From Flavobacteriaceae bacterium (GTDB lineage Bacteria > Bacteroidota > Bacteroidia > Flavobacteriales > Flavobacteriaceae): 18,630 bases of DNA. The notes beneath the pieces are model-generated. The model made no database searches and was not told the origin of the DNA. It saw only the letters and a list, made by a program, of their open reading frames with translations. This document shows positions 1 to 5,098 of the stretch, piece by piece. Within the stretch, counting starts at the first letter, position 1. Each line of letters begins with the position of its first letter. Position numbers and translations under genes: made by a program. The stretch lies in contig JAUXCI010000016.1 of assembly GCA_030618945.1 (NCBI GenBank), positions 1-18,630 on the forward strand. Reading direction: 5' to 3'.

Positions 1-65
1 CAAGATTCAAACTTGTAACCTCTTGAGCCGTAATCAAGTGCGCTATTCAGTTGCGCCACGAGGCC
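1..65 (-). tRNA. tRNA-Arg (anticodon ACG), 3' part cut by window edge
   Basis: Read on the minus strand from 65 the sequence folds as a tRNA. There is a 7-nt acceptor 5' arm (GGCCTCG), T8-G9, a D stem GCGC/GCGC, an anticodon stem CTTGA/TCAAG around the loop TTACGGC, a short variable loop, and the start of a T arm with TTTGAAT in its loop. The anticodon is ACG (plus-strand 29-31), so it decodes CGN arginine codons, with A34 normally edited to inosine. The 3' side of the acceptor stem lies beyond position 1 and cannot be checked. A TATATTTG promoter element sits just upstream. Confidence 0.93.
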
Positions 66-81
66 TTATTGATTAGGGCTG

Positions 82-89
82 CAAATATA
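82..89 (-). promoter_or_regulatory. Promoter -7 element of the tRNA-Arg gene
   Basis: The minus strand reads TATATTTG, an exact match to the Bacteroidota -7 consensus TAnnTTTG. It lies 16 bases upstream of the tRNA 5' end, which would leave a leader of roughly ten bases. No clear -33 TTG is seen at the usual spacing. Confidence 0.6.
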
Positions 90-129
90 TTTCTTTTTTA
101 TAGAATAGTAAAAAGAAATAATTAAAAAA

Positions 130-369
130 TTAAATACCCATTTCTTGCTTAAAAGCTTCTAAAATGGGGAGTGCTTTTTCGCGATCTTCTTCAAAGATAA
201 AAAGCTGTACCTGAAGCGGTGAACCCCCGTAAAAACCAGCCCTTATGCCTGATTGAAAATTATTTTTAAGCATAGAAGGAATTTCCTGGTCATTCAAATC
301 CAATTGAAGTCTTTGAATTTCAATTAATGAGCCCGTAAAAAATTTGAAGTGTCTTGATTGATCATCCAT
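130..369 (-). CDS. DUF2007-type small protein (putative signal-transducing family)
   Basis: This is a 79-residue soluble protein with no signal peptide or membrane segment. It opens with a segment around residues 11-25 (FFTGSLIEIQRLQLDL) and continues through IPSMLKNNFQSG to a C-terminal helix in which acidic and basic residues alternate (EEDREKALPILEAF). This order matches the DUF2007 family, small ferredoxin-fold-like proteins of Bacteroidota and other bacteria whose biochemical role is unknown. The length is complete for the family. The gene stands alone between the tRNA and the heptamer repeat. A near-consensus -7 sequence (TATCTTTA on the minus strand, 392-385) lies about 15 bases before the ATG. 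The family call is by recognition; the function is unknown. Confidence 0.8.
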   Translation of the reverse strand: MDDQSRHFKFFTGSLIEIQRLQLDLNDQEIPSMLKNNFQSGIRAGFYGGSPLQVQLFIFEEDREKALPILEAFKQEMGI

Positions 370-443
370 AGTCGTTCGTTTTCTTAAAGATACGAAAATG
401 GCTTGATTATAAAACGGCTTGATTTGAAAACTTTAAAATTTTT

Positions 444-485
444 CACTTAGCACTTAGCACTTAGCACTTAGCACTTAGCACTTAA
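444..485. repeat. Six-copy heptamer tandem repeat (CACTTAG)
   Basis: Five exact head-to-tail copies of CACTTAG (444-478) are followed by one variant copy, CACTTAA (479-485). Read on the minus strand the unit is CTAAGTG. Because the unit is 7 bases and contains TAA on one strand and TAG on the other, the array closes every reading frame on both strands. The variant copy carries the stop codon of the small gene at 482-634. The array lies between that gene's 3' end and the promoter side of the DUF2007 gene. Slipped-strand copy-number change is likely for such a repeat; no function can be assigned. Confidence 0.95.
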
Positions 486-634
486 TCTAAGCTATTCCGC
501 GTTACATAATACCGCCAGCCAATGATGGCCATTTGCCATTTTTTTGCCTTGCTCATATCAACTTCTCGCTTACCCATGCTCGGGAAAATTAGTTTGTTGG
601 CTTTGGCCAGGATTTTAAAGACTTGTTTTTTCAT
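482..634 (-). CDS. Conserved small basic protein, 50 residues (often labelled SsrA-binding-like in flavobacteria)
   Basis: An ATG at 634 opens a 50-codon frame ending in TAA at 482. The protein starts MKKQVFKILAKANK, has the middle motif FPSMGKREVDMSKAKKWQ and ends AIIGWRYYVTRNSLD. It is strongly basic, with a hydrophobic AIIGWRYYV patch near the C-terminus. I recall near-identical short proteins across Flavobacteriaceae, where annotation pipelines sometimes call them SsrA-binding protein; at 50 residues it cannot be a full SmpB, so that name should not be taken as function. The stop codon lies in the last unit of the heptamer repeat. The terminator at 648-674 separates it from the upstream M56 gene, so it probably has its own transcript. 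Confidence 0.68.
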   Translation of the reverse strand: MKKQVFKILAKANKLIFPSMGKREVDMSKAKKWQMAIIGWRYYVTRNSLD

Positions 635-647
635 GCTCCAAAAATAG

Positions 648-674
648 AAAAAACGCCCTTAATAAGGCGTTTTT
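648..674 (-). terminator. Intrinsic terminator of the blaI-M56 operon
   Basis: The stem is AAAAACGCC(C)TT / AAGGCGTTTTT around AAT, with one bulged C on the plus-strand left arm. It is followed on the minus strand by a T-run. It lies about 22 bases after the M56 stop codon and ends that transcript. The flanking A and T runs make it potentially bidirectional. Confidence 0.8.
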
Positions 675-695
675 AATTTATTATGATTGAAGAAA

Positions 696-2408
696 TTATT
701 TCTTGGTTGTAATTATTACTACACCATTCTTTCCTTTTTCACCGTATTTTTCGATGGCTTTTTCTCCCTTGAAAACATTGACACTCTCGATAGTTTCCGG
801 AGCTATATCCTCGATACTTCCATCTTTTAATTCTTTTCCGTCAACGATTATCAAGGGTTTTTCACCATCATTACTGATAAACACCATTTTTTCTCCTTCA
901 TTATTTTCGTCACCTATAACATCAACGGTCATTTCAACGTCATTATGGTCTTTATGAATCGTTTTAACGATTACCGTCTTTTCACCATCATGGTGCTCAT
1001 CAATTTCAATGAGCTTTACACGTTTAAGTTTTGTGGTATCCCCAGTATCAGATACCCATACATTAGTTCCATGATCGCCGTGTATTTCTTCGGTTACTGT
1101 TTCGCCGTTAACGGTTTTAATATGCGTTGTGGTTCCGTCATCAGACACAAAAACAAAACTATTTACCTCTTTGCCTGAAACATTACCATCAACATCAATG
1201 ATCACTTTTTTAAGAACGTTCTTGCCAGCCTTATGGATAAACATACTATGATTTTCCATACCTTCAAAATTGCCAATTGCTAAAGCGCCTTCAGAATCGA
1301 ATTTGATACTGATAGGTTTGATAGCAACCGTTCCGGCTTGTTGAAGCTGTGTTTTGTTGCCTTGTTTGTTTTCAACTGAAATGGCAATAGAAATGATCTC
1401 ATTGGAATCATTATACTTAAGTTTTTTGTACCCGAAGGTGATCCCTTGTTTTAATAAAGAGGCTTTTAAAGTTTCAAGATCAGTCTTTGAAAAGTCTTTG
1501 GTGATTACCTCAACATTCATTTCAATATTGTATTCATGTTTTTCCATTTTTTTCTCTTGGGCAATGACCTTGGTATTAAAGGTCATTACGAAGGCGGCTA
1601 GTACAGGAATAATGAATATAAATTTAGCATACATCATTTTAGCGGATTTGTTTTTGTGTAACATATTGATTCTTTTTTTAATTAATGAGTTATAGAAATT
1701 ACTTGTTAATGCCATTGAATAATTTGGCGAAACGGTTTTTAATAATAAATACTGATAGGCGTCTTTCGGCGTATTTTCAGTTTGAGCGCCCTGGTCGGCA
1801 ATGAATTCGAGGTTCTTTTGAATCTCTTTATAATAAAGCCAGGCTATGGGGTTGAACCAGTTAAACACAATCATCAACTGGGAGAACAGAATATCTATAC
1901 TGTGAAATTCTTTGGCATGAACTTTTTCGTGGTCCAGAATCTGGTTCAATTCATCTTTATTATATCCTTTTTTAGGATAAATGATATAATGAAAAAAGGA
2001 AAATGGTGTGTTGACTTTATTTGTACTAATGTAGACAAATGAACCCTTGCGTTTCTTGGGTCGTTGAAAAATAAACCTTGTAATTGAACTCAGTTGAAGA
2101 ATAAATCTCAGAGCAAAAAAGAGAACACCTAAGCCATACAAGCTAAATAAGACAGTCATAGGATCAAAGGACTTGGTTGTGTGGATTTGACTATCAATAA
2201 CCGTTTGTGACACTTGACTCGTAAAAACAGGGTCTATATAAATGTATTCCGGAATGATGATCAAAGGAAGGGTAAAGGCCAGAATGATTCCAACTAAGAA
2301 ATAGCCTCTTATGGAATGAAAAAAGGTTTCTCTTTCAAGAAACAACTTATAAAAGACATAGAACAAGGCAATGATAGCCGAAAATTTTAAGAAATATTCC
2401 ATAACCAT
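696..2408 (-). CDS. BlaR1/MecR1-type M56 membrane metallopeptidase with plug-like C-terminal domain
   Basis: This 570-residue inner-membrane zinc protease is presumably the sensor partner of the upstream BlaI-like repressor. Hydrophobic segments lie near residues 4-24, 35-52, 84-107, 168-192 and 261-284. The zinc motif HEKVH (160-164) on the cytoplasmic side is followed by FNP (185-187) and ExxxD (E201, D205), as in M56 enzymes. The region after residue 285 should be periplasmic. It has no penicillin-binding sensor domain. Instead it holds a segment around 292-350, three related patches of the V-S-D-D-G type (about 418-430, 449-461, 508-520), several His/Asp-rich stretches, and a C-terminal TonB-plug-like end (about 515-570, IVDGKEL to NGVVIITTKK). 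The start ATG shares one base with the blaI stop (TAATG), so the two are translationally coupled. By family knowledge, activation leads to repressor cleavage; the inducing signal is unknown. Confidence 0.88.
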   Translation of the reverse strand: MVMEYFLKFSAIIALFYVFYKLFLERETFFHSIRGYFLVGIILAFTLPLIIIPEYIYIDPVFTSQVSQTVIDSQIHTTKSFDPMTVLFSLYGLGVLFFALRFILQLSSITRFIFQRPKKRKGSFVYISTNKVNTPFSFFHYIIYPKKGYNKDELNQILDHEKVHAKEFHSIDILFSQLMIVFNWFNPIAWLYYKEIQKNLEFIADQGAQTENTPKDAYQYLLLKTVSPNYSMALTSNFYNSLIKKRINMLHKNKSAKMMYAKFIFIIPVLAAFVMTFNTKVIAQEKKMEKHEYNIEMNVEVITKDFSKTDLETLKASLLKQGITFGYKKLKYNDSNEIISIAISVENKQGNKTQLQQAGTVAIKPISIKFDSEGALAIGNFEGMENHSMFIHKAGKNVLKKVIIDVDGNVSGKEVNSFVFVSDDGTTTHIKTVNGETVTEEIHGDHGTNVWVSDTGDTTKLKRVKLIEIDEHHDGEKTVIVKTIHKDHNDVEMTVDVIGDENNEGEKMVFISNDGEKPLIIVDGKELKDGSIEDIAPETIESVNVFKGEKAIEKYGEKGKNGVVIITTKK

Positions 2409-2779
2409 TATTTTGTATTTGTTTGATTCTTTTCAATGATCGAGATGATCTCCTTTAACTCACTTACGCTGATCTTCTCTTCTTTGGCGAAAAATGACAC
2501 CACATTTTTATAAGAATTTTCAAAATAGTGATGAATCGTGTTATGCATATAGGTTTTTTTGTAGGCCTCCTTACTTACCAAAGGATAATACTGATGCGAT
2601 TTGCCAAAAGCATGATAACCTATAAAACCTTTGTCTTCCATGTTCCTGATGATGGTAGAGATGGTATTATAATGAGGTCTAGGTTCGGGCAATTCGGCTA
2701 CAACCTCCTTAACAAAGGCTTTTTTGAGCTCCCATAGAACCCTCATGATCTCTTCTTCTTTATTGGTAAGTTTTTCCAT
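2408..2779 (-). CDS. BlaI/MecI/CopY-family transcriptional repressor
   Basis: This 123-residue winged-helix repressor starts MEKLTNKEEEIMRVLW. The DNA-binding domain spans about residues 1-72, with a recognition-helix region around HYNTISTIIRNMEDKG and a wing around YHAFGKSHQYYPL. The C-terminal dimerisation helices follow (about 78-118), ending at ISIIEKNQTNTK. A longer frame exists from a TTG at 2800, but I chose the ATG at 2779. It gives the usual N-terminus of the family, and the TTG falls in the likely promoter -7 element (2798-2805). The gene is followed by the M56 protease with a one-base stop/start overlap, the classic repressor-sensor pair. It probably represses its own operon through the half-sites at 2817-2841; other targets are not visible here. 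Confidence 0.92.
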   Translation of the reverse strand: MEKLTNKEEEIMRVLWELKKAFVKEVVAELPEPRPHYNTISTIIRNMEDKGFIGYHAFGKSHQYYPLVSKEAYKKTYMHNTIHHYFENSYKNVVSFFAKEEKISVSELKEIISIIEKNQTNTK

Positions 2780-2797
2780 AAAAGTGTTTTTCGGATT

Positions 2798-2805
2798 CAA
2801 ATATA
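2798..2805 (-). promoter_or_regulatory. Promoter -7 element of the blaI-M56 operon
   Basis: The minus strand reads TATATTTG, an exact TAnnTTTG match. Transcription would begin near 2792, giving a leader of about a dozen bases before the ATG at 2779. The -33 position is weak, as expected for a regulated promoter. Confidence 0.6.
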
Positions 2806-2816
2806 AACTATTATTA

Positions 2817-2844
2817 TAGTTGTATAACTAAAAACGTAGTTTTT
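2817..2844. promoter_or_regulatory. Candidate BlaI-type operator with clustered inverted half-sites
   Basis: The plus strand reads TAGTT-N4-AACTA-N6-TAGTT from 2817 to 2841, three half-sites in alternating orientation. The second dyad extends as AAAAAC-GTA-GTTTTT (2830-2844). The cluster lies directly upstream of the blaI -7 element, across the -33 to spacer region, where a repressor would block RNA polymerase. BlaI-family proteins bind such short dyads as dimers. Assignment to this BlaI is inferred from position and symmetry. Confidence 0.5.
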
Positions 2845-2897
2845 AACAAAAAATTAATACTTCGTGAATTAGCTTATCCGAAAATTAATTATTCTGC

Positions 2898-2905
2898 TAT
2901 ATTTG
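2898..2905 (+). promoter_or_regulatory. Promoter -7 element of the Na+/Ca2+ exchanger gene
   Basis: An exact TATATTTG lies 15 bases before the ATG at 2920. The -33 region is poorly matched. The element is divergent from the blaI promoter about 95 bases away, with the putative operator between them, so cross-regulation is possible but not shown. Confidence 0.55.
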
Positions 2906-2919
2906 TACAAAACTGCTTA

Positions 2920-3852
2920 ATGAATTACGTTTTTATACTGGCAGGATTTGCCGTCCTTATTCTCGGGGGTAACTGGCTTCTTAAAGCCGCGGTATCTCTT
3001 TCTATGCGACTGGAGATTCCAAAAATAGTTATCGGCATGACGGTTGTGTCTTTTGCAACTTCTGCGCCTGAGCTTATCGTCAGTTTAAAATCGGCGATCA
3101 ACGGACATGCTGATATAGCTTTGGGTAATGTTATCGGTTCGAATATAGCAAATCTAGGCTTGGTACTTGCCATTGTTATCATGATTGGAACTATCAAGGT
3201 GGAAAGGAGTTTTTATATCACAGACTGGCCTATTATGATGGTAGCCTCACTAATGCTGTATTTCTTTCTGGCTTTTGACGGCGAAATACAACGATGGGAA
3301 GGGGTGGTTCTTTTTTTAATGCAAATAATTGTTTTAGTTTATTTGTTTAAATATCAAAAAGTAGCGGTGATTGATGAAGAGCCGGAGGATGATGTCAAAT
3401 ATCCCTTGAGAACTTCTCTTTTTTATTTGCTCCTTGGGGGGATTGGCCTATGGGCAGGATCAGAATTGCTTATTAAAGGAGCTGTAAGCCTGGCTATAGA
3501 TTTTGGGATAAGTAAAAGAGTTATTGGTGTGACCATAATTTCCATAGGAACAAGTATTCCTGAATTGGCGGCATCGATCGTAGCCATATCCCGCAATGAA
3601 AAAGCCATCTCCCTTGGAAACCTTTTGGGGTCGAATGTTTTTAATGTTTTTACCGTTTTGGGTATCACGGCCATGGTGAGCCCTATAAAAGCTGATGATC
3701 CGCGCTTGTTGGACTATGATCTCATTTGGATGCTCTTTTTTGCCCTCAGTATTTTTCCCTTGGTTTTTGTTCTTGGAAGAATGAAATTATCATGGGGAGA
3801 GGGTCTCGTACTCCTGGGCTCCTATTTAATTTTCATCACGCTGGTTATGTAA
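2920..3852 (+). CDS. Calcium/sodium antiporter (CaCA superfamily, YrbG-like)
   Basis: This 310-residue inner-membrane exchanger is predicted to move Ca2+ out of the cell in exchange for Na+ or H+. It shows the family's internal duplication. The first alpha repeat has SAPE (48-51) and GNVIGSN (69-75); the second has SIPE (212-215) and GNLLGSN (233-239). These carry the conserved acidic and polar residues that line the ion site. About ten hydrophobic segments fill the protein, split by a hydrophilic acidic loop (about 151-162, DEEPEDD) between the halves. The length is normal for bacterial members. The gene is alone on its strand, has its own TATATTTG promoter and ends in a strong bidirectional hairpin. 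The ion specificity is a family-level inference. Confidence 0.93.
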   Translation: MNYVFILAGFAVLILGGNWLLKAAVSLSMRLEIPKIVIGMTVVSFATSAPELIVSLKSAINGHADIALGNVIGSNIANLGLVLAIVIMIGTIKVERSFYITDWPIMMVASLMLYFFLAFDGEIQRWEGVVLFLMQIIVLVYLFKYQKVAVIDEEPEDDVKYPLRTSLFYLLLGGIGLWAGSELLIKGAVSLAIDFGISKRVIGVTIISIGTSIPELAASIVAISRNEKAISLGNLLGSNVFNVFTVLGITAMVSPIKADDPRLLDYDLIWMLFFALSIFPLVFVLGRMKLSWGEGLVLLGSYLIFITLVM

Positions 3853-3854
3853 AT

Positions 3855-3889
3855 AAAAAAGTGCCTTCTTTTTGAGAAGGCACTTTTTT
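3855..3889. terminator. Bidirectional intrinsic terminator between exchanger and GSII genes
   Basis: A perfect 9-bp stem GTGCCTTCT / AGAAGGCAC with a TTTTG loop is flanked by six A on the left and six T on the right. It begins three bases after the exchanger stop codon and lies about 30 bases past the convergent GSII stop, so it can end both transcripts. Confidence 0.93.
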
Positions 3890-3918
3890 ATATAAACCAA
3901 TTTTATTTTATCTATTGC

Positions 3919-4929
3919 TTAGAATTTTGCAGCTTTTACAGTTTGAATAATTCTACCTGCAATTTTACATGGATCCCCTTTAGATGCCGGTCTTCTGTCT
4001 TCTAACCAACCTTTCCATCCGTTCTCAACAGTAATGATAGGAATACGAATAGAAGCACCTCTGTCCGAAACACCATAGCTGAAGTCAGAAACGTGTGCAG
4101 TTTCATGCAAACCGGTTAATCTCTCATCGTTAAATGCTCCGTATACGCCCATATGCTCATCAGTAACAGGTCTAAAGGCTTCACATATTTTCTCATATGT
4201 TTCCTTAGAACCACAAGTTCTTAAAGTAGTATTGGAGAAATTGGCGTGCATACCTGAACCATTCCAGTCTCCTTTAACAGGTTTTGGATGTAATTCAATA
4301 TAATAGCCATAATTTTCAGTTAATCTGTTCAATAAATAACGTGCGACCCATATCTCGTCACCGGCCTTTTTGGCACCTTTGGCAAAAAGTTGGAATTCCC
4401 ATTGTCCTGGAGCAACCTCCTGATTTATTCCTTCAAAGTTTAAGCCTGCAGCGATACAAAGATCAGCGTGTTCCTCAACAAAATCTCTACCCCAGGTATA
4501 TCTTCCGCCTACTGAACAATAGTACTTACCTTGTGGGCCAGGGAATCCACCTCTTGGAAATCCTAGTGGAAGATCCGTTTCCTTATCCATTAAGAAATAT
4601 TCCTGCTCAAATCCAAACCAGAAATCGTCATCATCATCGTCAATTTTAGCCCTCATATTAGAAGAGTGCGTACTACCATCTGCATTTAAAACTTCAGACA
4701 TTATTAACCATCCATCTTCTCTAATAGGATCAGGGTAGATCGCAACAGGTTTCAATAAACAATCTGAAGAAGCTCCTTCAGCTTGTTCAGTAGATGATCC
4801 GTCAAAAGACCATATTTTACAATCTTCAAGTTTTCCACTAAAATCCTCTTCCATCTTAGTTTTACTTCTCAGTTCTTGAGTAGGTTGGTGTCCGTCTAAC
4901 CATATATACTCTAATTTTACTTTGCTCAT
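3919..4929 (-). CDS. glnII: Glutamine synthetase, type II (GSII, eukaryote-like)
   Basis: This cytoplasmic enzyme makes glutamine from glutamate, ammonia and ATP. The 336-residue length is that of the GSII class, far shorter than the roughly 470 residues of GSI. The beta-grasp domain contains WSFDGSST (40-47) and SDCLLKPV. The catalytic domain contains FGFEQEYF (105-112, metal-binding glutamates), EVAPGQWE (171-178), the ATP-site segment GDWNGSGMHANFS (220-232), NDERLTG (267-273), DRGASIRIP and LEDRRPAS (309-316). All expected active-site motifs are present. GSI-type adenylylation is not expected in this class. A run of six aspartates (97-102) just before the catalytic core is unusual. It is divergent from the unrelated GSIII gene across a 169-bp region with two GGGGGTA motifs. 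Confidence 0.95.
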   Translation of the reverse strand: MSKVKLEYIWLDGHQPTQELRSKTKMEEDFSGKLEDCKIWSFDGSSTEQAEGASSDCLLKPVAIYPDPIREDGWLIMSEVLNADGSTHSSNMRAKIDDDDDDFWFGFEQEYFLMDKETDLPLGFPRGGFPGPQGKYYCSVGGRYTWGRDFVEEHADLCIAAGLNFEGINQEVAPGQWEFQLFAKGAKKAGDEIWVARYLLNRLTENYGYYIELHPKPVKGDWNGSGMHANFSNTTLRTCGSKETYEKICEAFRPVTDEHMGVYGAFNDERLTGLHETAHVSDFSYGVSDRGASIRIPIITVENGWKGWLEDRRPASKGDPCKIAGRIIQTVKAAKF

Positions 4930-4954
4930 AAATTTCAGGATTTATAATTTTAGG

Positions 4955-4983
4955 CAAATATAAATATATTTACGCAACATCAA
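4955..4983 (-). promoter_or_regulatory. GSII promoter (-33 TTG, 18-base spacer, TATATTTG)
   Basis: The minus strand carries TTG at 4983-4981, an 18-base spacer, and TATATTTG at 4962-4955. This matches both Bacteroidota promoter boxes and is the best promoter in the window. Transcription should start near 4949, about 20 bases before the ATG. Confidence 0.7.
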
Positions 4984-4990
4984 TAATAAT

Positions 4991-4997
4991 GGGGGTA
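4991..4997 (+). promoter_or_regulatory. GGGGGTA motif, copy 1, upstream of the GSII promoter
   Basis: GGGGGTA stands out against very AT-rich surroundings. On the minus strand it is TACCCCC, seven bases upstream of the GSII -33 box, at about -42 to -48 from the predicted start, where an activator would bind. The same heptamer recurs at 5043-5049 in the same orientation. Confidence 0.4.
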
Positions 4998-5042
4998 AAT
5001 ATCAATATGTATGTATTATTTTTATGAATACCTAACTTTTGT

Positions 5043-5049
5043 GGGGGTA
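5043..5049 (+). promoter_or_regulatory. GGGGGTA motif, copy 2, upstream of GSIII
   Basis: This is the second exact GGGGGTA, 52 bp from the first (about five helical turns, so on the same DNA face). It lies 50 bases before the GSIII start codon. It falls between a TTTTG (5037-5041) and a TATTTTTA (5065-5072) that may form the GSIII promoter, with a long 23-base spacer. The dyad ACATTT-AAA-AAATGT overlaps its end at 5049-5063. Confidence 0.4.
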
Positions 5050-5063
5050 CATTTAAAAAATGT
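5049..5063. promoter_or_regulatory. Dyad in the GSIII promoter region
   Basis: ACATTT-AAA-AAATGT is a perfect 6-bp inverted repeat abutting the second GGGGGTA and ending two bases before the likely -7 sequence of the GSIII gene. It could be an operator. In AT-rich DNA a 6-bp dyad is also possible by chance. Confidence 0.3.
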
Positions 5064-5098
5064 GTATTTTTATGCCGTAAAAATTTAATTATTGATGT

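Noticed and set aside
400..423. Two GGCTTGAT octamers 16 bp apart upstream of the DUF2007 gene
   Set aside because: They are short, AT-rich in part, and have no link to promoter geometry; chance is likely.
444..485. Heptamer array as a CRISPR array
   Set aside because: The units are contiguous with no spacers and far too short.
482..634. Naming the 50-residue gene smpB
   Set aside because: Full SmpB is about 150 residues; this protein is too short and shows none of its core.
945..1178. Plus-strand open frames inside the M56, GSIII, alaS and other genes
   Set aside because: They lie antisense or out of frame within well-supported genes and resemble no family.
2408..2800. TTG start at 2800 for the BlaI-like gene
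   Set aside because: The TTG lies inside the likely promoter -7 element, and the ATG at 2779 gives the normal family N-terminus.
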